From: Paraspadella gotoi
Lineage: Eukaryota; Chaetognatha
DNA: 64,000 bases
NCBI GenBank assembly: GCA_051294375.1
Contig: CM119265.1
Coordinates: 6,147,489-6,211,488, forward strand
Direction: 5' to 3'
In this document: piece after piece, positions 43,601 through 53,900 of the stretch
How the letters are laid out: every line of letters begins with the position of its first letter
Numbering within the stretch: position 1 is the stretch's first letter
Position numbers and translations under genes: made by a program
Notes under the pieces: model-generated
What the model saw: only the letters and a program-made list of their open reading frames with translations
Databases searched by the model: none
Told to the model about the DNA's origin: nothing

Positions 43601-44513
43601 ACTCCCTATGCTATTTATCTGAACTTCGCGTCGCGTTGCAAACCTGTAAGTTAAACGCATCTGAATGATTTTATAAATCTAAGATAAGTAGACAGCAATG
43701 CCATCAGCACTACACTCGACACATTCATGGCGTGGACTCTCTCGGCTACCAGAAGTAATCCGCATAATACACAACACATCATCCGACAGGCTCCCTGGAG
43801 ATATTTTACCCCACGTCCCAGCCAGCTCAATGCACACCCGTTCTCGTAAATGCAACACGCAAACACAGATAACGTAAACGTGGCATCAAAGGCGAAATAA
43901 ACTATGACTTCTACCCACGCTTCTACCCAAGGTACGTGATTTCAAAGACTCTCGGATCTGCTGCCCCAAAAAGAGAGAACGCCCTAACGAACCAGTTGTG
44001 GATAAATGCGGTGGTATGGTGACAGGGCGATACATAGGTAATCATCAAAGAGATAGAAGTACGGAGCCTATCTTAATTTCCGTATTTAATTCCGTTTTTA
44101 ACCCCGAGAGAACGAAGCGATTGACGAGCTCATCCACCGACAGCAAATCTGCCCCCCCCACGCCCCCCAGAAACAACAACTTGCGGATTAATCGAGAATT
44201 TGAAACGCAAAAGAGCATTAGACTAAAAAAAAAAACGATTAAGCCTCGGTGGGGTCTCCGGGATGAGAGGGAAAGTGAATGTCGTTATGGCCTAATTTGT
44301 TGAAAAAAAAAACCGAATATATATCCTTTTTTTGGAGTTGAGTTTTTCTTAATGGCGGTTATTTTTTTATTTTTAATATTGGTCTTTGTAGTAGATGATT
44401 TTTTTTTTTTTTTTTCTTTGAAAGATTATAAAATTATTACTAATATTGAAACGGCGGGAATAGACGAAGGATGCATCGGAGAGAGATAAAAGGAGATGAG
44501 AGAGAGGACTGAG

Positions 44514-44563
<50 letters not shown>

Positions 44564-44770
44564 AGAATGAGAGAGAGAGGCGCGTTTAATTAGATGTCGA
44601 CGGGAAAGATGAAAGTGGGAGAGTCGACGCGGAACATCTCGGACGCAACGTTCGATCCTCATTTCGGTCGCCCGTTTTCTCTCCCCGTTCATGTCCCCGT
44701 TTCTCTCCCCGTTTGCCTCCCATTCTCTCCTCGTTAGAATAGACGTTAAAATCCTCATTTCGGATTGTGT
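40675..44770. repeat. Large palindrome, left arm (noisy)
   Basis: Reverse complement of 44,866-48,520 throughout: the CGACGAAAAAAA border (40,690), the GC-rich 41,060-41,270 block, (GA)n, the 41,570-42,200 block, a damaged dispersed element (about 42,200-42,345) and 42,920-44,770. It carries many small indels and, at 42,345-42,900, scrambled sequence. The arm covers, in degraded form, the GA gap of the right arm (46,376-46,623). Confidence 0.85.
44500..44580. repeat. (GA)n tract, left inner arm
   Basis: Partner of the CT tract at 45,045-45,165. Confidence 0.93.
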
Positions 44771-44775
44771 GGTTT

Positions 44776-44852
44776 TTTTTTTTTTTTATTTTTTTTTTTT
44801 GATTTTTTAGCGTCCATTTTTGTGTTGTGGTTCATACAGTAAATTTATTGAA
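44776..44852. other. Palindrome spacer, T-rich
   Basis: About 75-95 bp of non-palindromic sequence containing two long T runs joins the arms. The inner arm ends are the AATGAGGATTTTAACGTC words and their complement. Confidence 0.7.
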
Positions 44853-45064
44853 CGAAACACCCACCAATCCGAAAATGAGGATTTTAACGTCTATTCTAAC
44901 GGGAGAGAAACTGGGAGCAAAACGGGGAGAGAAACGGGGACAGAAACGGGGAGAGAAACGGGGACCGAAATGAGGATCGACGTTGCGTCCGAGATGTCGC
45001 GTCGACTCTCCACTTCATCTTCCGTCGACATCTTAATTAAACGGCTCTCTCTCTCTCCATTTCT

Positions 45065-45101
<37 letters not shown>

Positions 45102-45952
45102 TCTCTCTTCTCTCTTCTCTCTCTTGTCCTCTCTCTCTCTCTCATCTTCTATCTCTCTCTCTCGATCATCCTTCGGTCTATTCCCGCCGTTTCAATATTA
45201 TATAATTTTATAATCTTTCAAAAAGAAAAAAAAAAAAAAAATCATCTACTACAAAGACCAATTTAAAATTAAAAAAATAACCCGCATTAAGAAAAACTCA
45301 ACTCCAAATAAAGGAATATATTCGTTTTTTTTTTCCAACAAATGGCATAACGACATTCATTTTCCTCTCAATCCCGGGACCCCACGAGGCTTAATCGTTT
45401 TTTTTTTTTAGTCCTAGATGCTCTTTGCGTCAAATTCTCGATTAATCCGCAAGTTTGTTTTCTGGTGGTGGGTGGGGGGGGCGAATATTGCTGTCGTGGA
45501 TGACTCGTCAATCGCTTCGTTCTTCTTAAACGGATCGATTAAGAAGCTCACCTATTGGATACTATGATCGCTTCACCTCAGCTTACAAAGGTTCTAGTTT
45601 TTGGGAAGTGAATGTTTGAATATCATCGTACTTGGTAGAAGCGTGGGAGAAGTCATAGTTTATTTCGCCTTGTCCACGTTTACGTTATCTGAGTTTGCGC
45701 TTTGCCTTTACGATGACGTGTATTGGCGCGGACTGGGGCAAAATACTCCAGGCCTCGAGTGTTTATACGATACTGGTGCCAGAGATCCGATGATGTGCAT
45801 TGGCTGATGCTTGGTTACTTATCTTAGATTTATAAAATCATTCAGATGCGTTTAACTTACAGTTTGCAACGCGACGCAAGTTCAAGATAAATAGCAAGGA
45901 GTACTAGTGCTAGTAATTAACGATCTATGCAGCGCAACGATATTGTATAATA

Positions 45953-46180
45953 TGAAATTGGTACAACCAATATAAAATTATCCATTCATTTAATAAATAA
46001 GCTATCTTGCCCCCTGACTTTGGACAGGCTTGGTGGTTTAAGCCTCCATCACTCTTACAGATAATACATAGCAGATCCTGGCCAGATTTTAATCAAGACT
46101 CCCAGAGTACCTTGGCTTCCCTATCAATGAAGTGGAAAATATATTCAAAGAATGTTCAATTGGATGAAAGACGAGTATCT
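45953..46180 (-). mobile_element. Dispersed hairpin element
   Basis: Begins ATGAAATTGGTACAACCAAT at about 45,953 and continues through TTGCCCCCTGACTTTGGAC, ACTCCCAGAGTACC and GGATGAAAGACGAG. Nearly a full unit. Confidence 0.8.
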
Positions 46181-46339
46181 CAACAAGAGGTATTAATTTG
46201 GAACTACTTACTAATCTTTCTCTTTGCTCTATTTAGTATGTTTTTCCAAAGGACAATCGGGGAGAAAAAAAGGAAAAATCAGATGCGTTGATTAAATTTG
46301 AGTCAATTTGTTTGATAAGAAGAGTCGCACTGATTCATT

Positions 46340-46375
<36 letters not shown>

Positions 46376-46623
46376 NNNNNNNNNNNNNNNNNNNNNNNNN
46401 NNNNNNNNNNNNNNNNNNNNNNNNNNNNNNNNNNNNNNNNNNNNNNNNNNNNNNNNNNNNNNNNNNNNNNNNNNNNNNNNNNNNNNNNNNNNNNNNNNNN
46501 NNNNNNNNNNNNNNNNNNNNNNNNNNNNNNNNNNNNNNNNNNNNNNNNNNNNNNNNNNNNNNNNNNNNNNNNNNNNNNNNNNNNNNNNNNNNNNNNNNNN
46601 NNNNNNNNNNNNNNNNNNNNNNN
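46376..46623. other. 248-bp gap in (GA)n
   Basis: GA repeats to 46,375, then Ns, then GGGGGGG. The opposite palindrome arm shows GA/CT-rich sequence at the equivalent place (43,065-43,365). Confidence 0.9.
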
Positions 46624-47099
46624 GGGGGGGGGAGAGAGAGGAGAGCAATGTACATTAACCCAAGAGAGGACGGAATTGAATGGAAGGCGAACGACGAGCG
46701 CCAATGCAGGGGCGGGGATTTACGGAGCGAGAGAATAGAGGGAATAAAGAGGCGCAGAGAGTTAATAGGGAGAAAAGCTGGAGGGATGAATCGGTAAGGG
46801 ATGTCGTTATGGTTACGGGGGGATATAAACACTTAAACAGTTAGGTAGGATCTAATAAGAAAAACTGTTTTCTACTGGTAAAACAGGTAAAAAGTCTGTT
46901 TTTGAATGGTTAAAGACCTGGCAAAAAGATGGCAACGTCGGAATTAATAATACAGAAAAATACTTTTTGAATGGTTAGCCTTGGGCCTTGGCACTAGTGC
47001 TATGGGGTTCTCCAAATTTCCATTCGGAATTGTCAAACTGTCTAACTGACAAAACTGACAAATCCATATATATACTGGCTTGAATATAAACACAACGCA

Positions 47100-47240
47100 C
47101 TTAAGAGTCGTGATTGAAAGCTTCCAGGGACTTGCTATGTCATTATCTTGTAAGAGTGATGGAGGCCTTAAACCACCAAAGCCTTATTTATTAAATGAAT
47201 GGATACTTTTTATATTGGTTGTACCAATTTCATAAATACA
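47100..47240 (+). mobile_element. Dispersed hairpin element with internal deletion
   Basis: GATTGAAAGCTTCCAGGGAC, GATGGAGGCCTTAAACCACC and the terminal TTGGTTGTACCAATTTCAT are present; the GTCCAAAGTCAGGGGC block is missing. Confidence 0.8.
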
Positions 47241-47851
47241 ACTGGCGTTTTTCATAATTGTTTCAAATCGCCCTGTTGTCATCCTCTGGGAAATTAAAGG
47301 TTTAAAAAAAAAGAGGGCATTGTGGAGGCGTGCCTTTTTTTTTGACAAAAAGAAAAGGCCAAGACGGTGAATGCCGCCCCAGACGCGACACTGTGGGGGC
47401 GGAGGCAGACAAAAGGCAGAAAAAAGGCTCGAGGTCGTTACTCGTCGAAAATTCAATGATTCCTTTTTTTATTTGACTCTTAATTCTTATTTTTATCATT
47501 TTTTTTTTGTTTCGCGAGTATTTTTTATTCTTATTGGATGCAGTCATCTTTGTTTCTCTTTTTTCTCGTTTGAAGTTTTGTCTTTTTTTTCTCTTTCACT
47601 CCCTCTCCCTCCCAAAAACCAAAGCTCACAACACCACAACCTTCTTCCGCTACCCCCATCCCTCATTCCTCCTCCTCTTCCTCCTCCTCCTCCTCTTCCT
47701 TCTCTCCTTCAAGCGCGTGACGAGGTCTTCGCTTCGCCGCGTCGCGTTTCTCGACTTTCGCTTTTTTCTCGCGACTTCATCCAAAATGCAACGCCGCTCT
47801 GGACGTCTCTTTCTCTCTCTCTCTCTCTCTTCTTCTCCTCTCGTCTCTCTC

Positions 47852-47887
<36 letters not shown>

Positions 47888-47924
47888 TCTCGTCTTTCTC
47901 CCCCCTTTCTTACAACATCACTAG

Positions 47925-48161
47925 ATCGTCGACCGAACCTCCGTCATCGCTGCGCCTCCGGTCATTTTCTGGGAAATCGTGACAGCCCGCGACAGCGCCC
48001 ACTGTGCGGCGGTGCGGCACATTCGTCGGGCAGGCCGGCGTAAAATGCGAACTGAGCGGCGTCGGCGGAGTCTGAAGTGGTTGGCCGACGTTGGAGGCGG
48101 AGCGTCAATGATTTCAAGTGGTGCGTCCAATGAAGACCTGATTCGAGTGGTCGGGACTTGA
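47925..48161 (+). CDS. Candidate terminal exon, Arg-rich, unknown
   Basis: A long pyrimidine run including (CT)n (47,811-47,910) is followed by AACATCACTAG at 47,914-47,924 and a 78-codon frame to TGA at 48,159-48,161. It reads IFWEIVTARDSAHCAAVRH, a basic RRAGRRKMRTERRRR stretch and a C-terminal SMISSGASNEDLIRVVGT. The segment is GC-rich against AT-rich surroundings. The mirrored left-arm copy (41,070-41,270) has indels that destroy the frame. An opposite-strand frame is also open in part, so strand is uncertain. Confidence 0.25.
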   Translation: MVDRTSVIAAPPVIFWEIVTARDSAHCAAVRHIRRAGRRKMRTERRRRSLKWLADVGGGASMISSGASNEDLIRVVGT

Positions 48162-48943
48162 AAAGCTATGAACCTTAGATTTTGGAAAAATGCTTTAAAG
48201 TTCTCAACTTTTCTCGTTTATTTTCAATGAATAAAAAATGGCTCGAAAATAAAAACGATAACAAAAACAAAACGCCAACAAGGAAGCAAAAAACAAAACA
48301 AAACAAAAAAAAAACCAAGGCGACATATTTCGCTGTGATGCGTGAGCGCGATTTAATAAGAAAGTTTTTATTTTCTTTTAGAAAATTCGAAATCTAATAA
48401 ATGACGTACAAGCAGAGGAAAATAACGCTCGGTTTCTTGAAATTTTTTTTTTCGTTAAAGAGAAAAAAATAAATGAATTATTCGTTTCCTTTCGTTTTTT
48501 TTTTCGTCGGAAATTCGTTTGGAATTCTTGGCGTCGCAAAAGCAAATTTATTTTTTCTCATCAATCTTTACGCCAAATAAAAAAAAATGGAAAAAATTAG
48601 ATCAAAATAAAAAGAAAAGGGAGAATACGACTTTTGATTAAAAAAAAATCGGAACAACAAAGTCAAAGACAAAATTAATCGGTTTTATTTTTCAAAAGTA
48701 ACATCAACACAAACGGGGGGAAAAAAAAGAGAGAGAGAAAAAGAAAAGAAAACTATGCGCAAATTTCCGGGTATTTTAAATGTTTTATAGTATGGTTTCT
48801 TTACTTGACGTTCTTACAATGATAGAAGCTCTGACAGTCGAAAGATTCGAAGAGAAACGATATCTTGGTCGTCAAAGATCTGTCAAGAAATCAAGCAAGA
48901 ATCTCGATTTTTAAGTGCTTGTGCTTTTTGCTTGTTTTCACAG

Positions 48944-49203
48944 TGCGAGATAAAGAGTTTTCAAAAGCGAAACGTCAAAAAATAATCTTGGCTCCATCAA
49001 GAAAAAGAAAGGCTTCGTCGAAGCGCATGGAAACGTATATCTTGCTTGGGCGCTCGTTCGAGGAAAAAGCGTTTCCGTCTCTCGAGATACATAAAGCGGA
49101 GGTGACCGGGAAATGGGTGAGGTTGTGTCGAGTAAGTTTGGGGGAAACGAGCTCCGCGAATTGGGTCAGGGTCATTCGCTCCACAATCGAGGGCCGAGGT
49201 TGA
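48944..49203 (+). CDS. Candidate exon of a nuclear lamin-like protein (NLS and start of lamin tail domain)
   Basis: A strong acceptor, TTGCTTGTTTTCACAG, ends at 48,943. The following frame (phase-1 entry) is open to TGA at 49,203 and does not rest on repeats. It has a basic SRKRKASSKR cluster like the nuclear localisation signal that precedes lamin tails. Forty-two residues from that RKRK through VRL comes EVTGKWVRL, and then SSANW. From G-K to the Trp is 19 residues without gaps, the spacing of the lamin tail immunoglobulin-like fold (GKFVRL...S....S..NW in lamin A). Lamins build the nuclear envelope meshwork. A GTAAGT at 49,132 could be a donor, but reading through it keeps the lamin-like spacing. 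Only the first strands of the domain are present; the rest would lie in later exons. Intermediate filament proteins of protostomes share this tail. Confidence 0.42.
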
Positions 49204-49620
49204 ATAGGATTCGGCGGAGTCTCTCGTGCATTCATATTCGGGATTAAGTCCCTAAGGATAAGTCATTCTTTTCTGGATGTTACGGTTAATGCTGGTTTTA
49301 TAGTATTTTTCTGTTATATTTTGTATCCTACATGTCCTTTAAATATGTACACTTTTGTACAGAAGGCTTCATATTATAAAATCATGTTATATTTTTCGGT
49401 TCAGACAAAACTATTCCACTAACTTTAATAAAATTCGATGACGAAACACTAATTGACTATACAAAAAGAAAATTGTAAAATTCAAGCACTAAACCGAGTT
49501 AGAGGCCCCCAGGGTGAGAGCCCGAATTGTTCAAAAATCCCCCTTGGGTGCTCTATCTTAGCTCAGGGATTAAAAATCACAATTTCTATTTGTATTTCTA
49601 AGTTTGAAAGTTGATGAAAG
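49204..49620. other. AT-rich unique sequence
   Basis: Possibly intron following the lamin-like exon. I see no continuation of the tail domain before the minisatellite. Confidence 0.4.
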
Positions 49621-49734
49621 GGAACTACAAAGGGAGAGGGAAATGTGAAAGCTGGAATTGATCAGGGTAAGTCAGAAGAGTAAGTGAGTTAGAGTAAGAG
49701 CGAAATCTGAAATGAAAGGAGGAAGCGAGAAAAA

Positions 49735-50022
49735 AAGAAGAAAGTGGAAATGGAAAGTGGAAGCGGAATAAAATGGAGGATGCGGAAATTGACGGGGAAA
49801 TGGAAAGTGGAAATGGAAAGTGAAAGCGAAATAAAATGAAGGATGTGGAAATTGACGGGGAAATGGAAAGTGGAAGCGGAATAAAATAAAGGATGTGGAA
49901 AATGACGGGGAAATGGAAAGTGGAAGCGGAATAAAATAAAGGATGTGGAAATTGACGGGGAAATGGAAAGTGGAAATGGAAAGTGGAAGCGGAATAAAAT
50001 GAAGGATGTGGAAATTGACGGG
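49735..50022. repeat. Minisatellite with 50-bp and 66-bp units
   Basis: AAATGGAAAGTGGAAGCGGA repeats exactly 50 bp apart at 49,861 and 49,911. Other units carry an extra 16 bp (a doubled GGAAATGGAAAGTG). The Phe/Ser/Pro repeat frame on the minus strand is its translation. Confidence 0.93.
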
Positions 50023-50287
50023 GTAGGCTCAACTTTGTTAACTTATCGTCGCTCTATCTCTATTTACATCTCTTGTCGCGCAATCTAAAGAATATATTGA
50101 TAAATGATTTAGTTTTGTTGCGCTTTTTTTGGGGCCTAATGGCTAATATTATTTTAATTATTCAAGTTGAGATGTTTTGCTTCCTCGGCGCCTCTCGTTT
50201 CTGTTGATGGGTTGTTGTCGTCTCGACCTCGTTTATCTGCGACCAATCCCATAATATATTATCTCCGGCCATTACTTATTTTATTAC

Positions 50288-50290
<3 letters not shown>

Positions 50291-50333
<43 letters not shown>

Positions 50334-50897
50334 NNNNNNNNNNNNNNNNNNNNNNNNNNNNNNNNNNNNNNNNNNNNNNNNNNNNNNNNNNNNNNNNNNN
50401 NNNNNNNNNNNNNNNNNNNNNNNNNNNNNNNNNNNNNNNNNNNNNNNNNNNNNNNNNNNNNNNNNNNNNNNNNNNNNNNNNNNNNNNNNNNNNNNNNNNN
50501 NNNNNNNNNNNNNNNNNNNNNNNNNNNNNNNNNNNNNNNNNNNNNNNNNNNNNNNNNNNNNNNNNNNNNNNNNNNNNNNNNNNNNNNNNNNNNNNNNNNN
50601 NNNNNNNNNNNNNNNNNNNNNNNNNNNNNNNNNNNNNNNNNNNNNNNNNNNNNNNNNNNNNNNNNNNNNNNNNNNNNNNNNNNNNNNNNNNNNNNNNNNN
50701 NNNNNNNNNNNNNNNNNNNNNNNNNNNNNNNNNNNNNNNNNNNNNNNNNNNNNNNNNNNNNNNNNNNNNNNNNNNNNNNNNNNNNNNNNNNNNNNNNNNN
50801 NNNNNNNNNNNNNNNNNNNNNNNNNNNNNNNNNNNNNNNNNNNNNNNNNNNNNNNNNNNNNNNNNNNNNNNNNNNNNNNNNNNNNNNNNNNNNNNNN
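50291..50897. repeat. (CT)n running into a 564-bp gap
   Basis: CT repeats at 50,291-50,333, then Ns at 50,334-50,897, the largest gap in the window. The open frames spanning it are artefacts of the Ns. Confidence 0.9.
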
Positions 50898-50949
50898 TTC
50901 GGGAAAAGCATCATGGAAAATAATGGGAAACGAAAAAACAACAGACAAA

Positions 50950-51050
50950 ACAAAAACAAAAACCGACTACAACAACAACAAAAACGAACTCCATTCACGA
51001 CAACAACAACAACAACGACCGTCCGTACGTCCGTCCGTCCGTCCGTCGGC
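50950..51050. repeat. (AAC)n followed by (CGTC)n
   Basis: AAC-rich triplets at 50,970-51,016, then CCGTCCGTCCGTCCGTC, the reverse of the (GGAC)n tail seen at 889-1,013. Possibly the tail of another SSR-tailed element, inverted. Confidence 0.7.
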
Positions 51051-51399
51051 AACTTGACTTTCGACTTCGCGATTGTTTTTCTCGTAAAAAACGAGTCTCG
51101 TTCCCAACGAATTTATCATCGCGAAATCAACGACTGAAGTCAAAAGAGAATCTGAGAAGTCGGTGAGAATCAAGGACGTGGATAACGATTGCAACGACAA
51201 CAGCGACAACAACAACAGATACAACACCAACAATGACGACGGCAACGAAAACAAACGACCACGGCATTAACAAAAAGGAAAACAACAACAGCGACAACGA
51301 CATCAGCGAGAACCACGACATCAACGTCAATGAAAACAACGACAACATTGACAACAACGCAACAGCAGGGGCAACAAAAACGATATTAACGAAACACCA

Positions 51400-51802
51400 A
51401 CTCCAACACCCGCATTTACGACGACGAGAGGGTCGACGATAACAACAACGACGACATCGACGATTCGATCGAAATTGAAAAAAGGTTTCCCTCGTCCAAG
51501 AGATCAGCGATGATGAGGATGTTCCCGACAACGTCAGCCTTCAGCCGCTAAAACCAAAGCTGAATATGACTGGGGCGACACGCCATTCGAACGACGACGA
51601 CGATGGCAACACGACCGCCCTCGCGCGGGAAAATTCGGAAACAAAAAAAAAACCGTCAAAAACAAAAGCAACAAAGGAAGCGAAAAAAAAAAAAAATTTG
51701 AAAGAGAAGTCAAAACAAAAGCGCGAGACTATAACTAGGGGAGAGAGAGAAGAGGAGAGAGAGAGAGAAAGAGAAAAAAAGAGAGAGAGAGAGAGAGAGA
51801 GA

Positions 51803-51861
<59 letters not shown>

Positions 51862-51883
51862 TGTTATGCCGGAGGGATATTAA
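51400..51883 (+). CDS. Candidate exon, acidic protein passing into Arg-Glu repeats (copy 1)
   Basis: The plus strand encodes IEIEKRFP, ISDDEDVPDNVSLQPLKPK, NMTGATRHSNDDDDGN and TALARENSETKKK, then Lys-rich sequence. The frame then runs through the (GA)n tract as Arg-Glu dipeptides and ends DPVMPEGY at TAA (51,881-51,883). In this copy two missing bases (near 51,456 and 51,497) break the frame in the upstream part, which copy 2 reads cleanly. The Lys-rich part is intact here and broken in copy 2. Mixed acidic/basic composition with RE repeats recalls nuclear RNA-processing proteins, but there is no recognised domain. Confidence 0.35.
51743..51858. repeat. (GA)n with GAAAAA interruptions
   Basis: The span from TTG 51,698 to the stop at 51,883 is 186 bp, the same as in copy 2, so the tract length is conserved. 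Confidence 0.95.
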
Positions 51884-52239
51884 GATCCTTATTTCCTATC
51901 GTCAAACTTTTTTACTGAAAAAATGGATTTGGTTTTTGAGAAGAGGATAATTTTTAGGGTGGTGCGAATTTCAAAAATATCAAATATACTAAATATATAA
52001 TAGGTAGAGGTTAAAAAAAAAAAAATCTATTCAGTTGCAAGGACTAGAACAGTAGAATTTGTCTTCGAGATCAGTTAAAATCAGCTCATTTGTTTAAAAT
52101 TTTATTTTAGAATCTGTGCAAAAAACAGCACAGCACTCTTCAGTCAACTTGTGAAAGTCGTGAAAAAAATTGATAGAATTGTGGGGTCATAACTTAATTG
52201 GACTTTGGCAAAGGTTAAATCTGGGCGGAAAGGAGAGAA

Positions 52240-52405
52240 GGAGAGAAAATAGGGAGAGGAGAAAAGATAGAGAAGAGAAAAGATCTCGAGAAGAGAGAAG
52301 AGAACGAAGGAGAGAAGAGAAGAGAAGAGAAGAGAAGAGAAGAGAAGAGAAGAGAAGAGAAGAGAAGAGAAGGGAAGAGAAGAGAAGAGAAGGGAAGAGG
52401 GAAAG
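52240..52405. repeat. (GAGAA)n pentanucleotide array
   Basis: About 16 five-base units in the pure part (52,311-52,400), bordered by GAGAAGG-like variants. Copy 2 equivalent near 58,160-58,340. Confidence 0.95.
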
Positions 52406-52899
52406 GAGAAAAGTAAAGAGGAGATGGACTTTGGTCATGCGGGGCTCGAGGAGGTCATCCCCGCCTTTTTAAGCAATAATCTCTTTCGGTGGTTCTGTGG
52501 ATGTATCTGTGGATAAAAACTCGTTTTTACCTTAGAGAACCCGAGTTCGAGACCGTCTCCATCTACACTGTAAGTTTTAACGTAAGCTGTTCATATCAGA
52601 ATCACAAAAGAGGCGAAAAATAATCATTCTATTTTCCCAATAAAAAACAAAACAAAATAAAAGCCAATGAAAAGAGCCAATCATTGTTTTCTATTCGGTC
52701 ATGGTTATATATTATGAGAAGCTAAATGTTGACCGAATTCGGTGTCAAAACCTCATCTCCAAATATTGCGTCTCCACCGAAGGCCAAACACGGAATCTAA
52801 TAAAAAAAAATTGGGGACGAAAAAAAAAAGAAAAACGGAAAAACGAGGCGCAGACGTCGGAGCCAAGATTGGCTACGCCGGTGCCAGGAGTGGCGCTGG

Positions 52900-52980
52900 A
52901 AATCTAGACCGTGGCGCCGCAAACGCCTGCAGTGGCGCCGCAAGTGCCTTCCGTGGCGCCGCCAACGTACCGGCAGTGAT
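52900..52980. repeat. 21-bp tandem repeat with GTGGCGCCGC core
   Basis: Three clear units and one diverged unit. All three plus-strand phases and one minus phase give 7-residue repeats (for example VAPQTPA or GAANACS), so the reading frame cannot be decided. Copy 2 near 58,835-58,900 has deletions. Confidence 0.8.
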
Positions 52981-53037
52981 CGTCGTCATCGTTGTCGTCT
53001 TCTTCGCTGTCGTCGCCGTCATCATCGTCATCGGCGC

Positions 53038-53070
<33 letters not shown>

Positions 53071-53142
53071 TATCGTCGTCGTCGTTGACGTCGTCGTCGT
53101 CGTCGTCGCCGCCGTCGTCGCCGTCGTCGTCGTCGTCTTTTA
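52980..53142. repeat. GTC/GCC triplet tract
   Basis: Poly-Val on the plus strand, poly-Asp/Gly on the minus strand. An acidic minus-strand reading (DDSEEDDNDDDD) is possible, as at 38.1 kb, but lacks a clear boundary. Confidence 0.85.
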
Positions 53143-53592
53143 GTTTGTCTTTCGTCTTTATTAATATTTTCCCTCGACGTCTTTTGTTTACTTCTCTCTC
53201 GCCGATCGTTTCGTTAGTTTACATAATATCTCCGCATATTATATATATCCGTAGCTTTCCCCCCCCCATTTCCTTGCCGAAAAAATTGGTCTCTTTATAT
53301 CTCATTACTTCCTCGGCTTCTCTGTTGATTTTTAATTTCTAAATTAGGATAAACAATTAGGATTTAAAATCAAAATACTCAATAAGGATAAACATAATTT
53401 AATAGATACGTACATTTAAAAAAAAGATTAAAAACATTGGTTTCAAATTTTTTTTTTATTCCTTGAAACTGAAAACCATTACTTTATCGCTAAAGACACA
53501 GAAAAGATCTTGAAAAAATAAAATCAAAATCCACTTTACTTTTATACTTGGAAACAGAGTGGGAGAGAGGGGATTGATTGAGGGAAGGAGAT

Positions 53593-53597
53593 TAGAG

Positions 53598-53671
<74 letters not shown>

Positions 53672-53675
53672 AGAT
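53593..53675. repeat. (GA)n microsatellite
   Basis: Interrupted GA tract; copy 2 at 59,729-59,808. Confidence 0.95.
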
Positions 53676-53900
53676 AAAAAAGTGAGACAGAGTTTAAAAA
53701 TAAACAATTAAAACTGGCTTAAAGCCAACTAATCATAAAAGTGCTACATATCTATAAACGGGAAAAAATCAGAGACTTATGTACAGAATCATGAAAAGTA
53801 ATTCATTGTACCTTGTCGAGACGAAACCTGCATTTGCTCTTCACCTTGAAAAAGAAACCGTTGGAAACGTCTCGCTCTCACTCCGAGACTCGAAGGCAGA

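Larger units (their letters stand above)
44866..48520. repeat. Large palindrome, right arm (clean)
   Basis: Starts with tandem ACGGGGAGAGAAACGGGGA words (44,900-44,970), then (CT)n, A/T-rich DNA, a dispersed element (45,953-46,180), (GA)n plus a 248-bp gap, unique sequence, a second dispersed element (47,100-47,240), (CT)n at 47,811-47,885 and a GC-rich end (47,925-48,165). Ends near the CGTCGGAAAT word at 48,505. Confidence 0.85.

Noticed and set aside
46303-46832. ORFs spanning N gaps (also at 7.3, 31.2, 50.2 and 54.3 kb)
   Set aside because: Most of their length is unknown bases; the sequenced parts are GA/CT repeats.
47950-48060. Minus-strand reading DECAAPPHSGRCRGL, resembling the first third of a Kunitz-type inhibitor domain
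   Set aside because: The frame stops after a few more residues, the next expected Tyr/Phe and Cys positions are missing, and no donor follows. Best treated as chance in a GC-rich segment.
52475-52565. Possible tRNA or SINE head (B-box-like AGTTCGAGACC near 52,550)
   Set aside because: One mismatch in the B-box and no A-box at the expected distance; no cloverleaf could be drawn.
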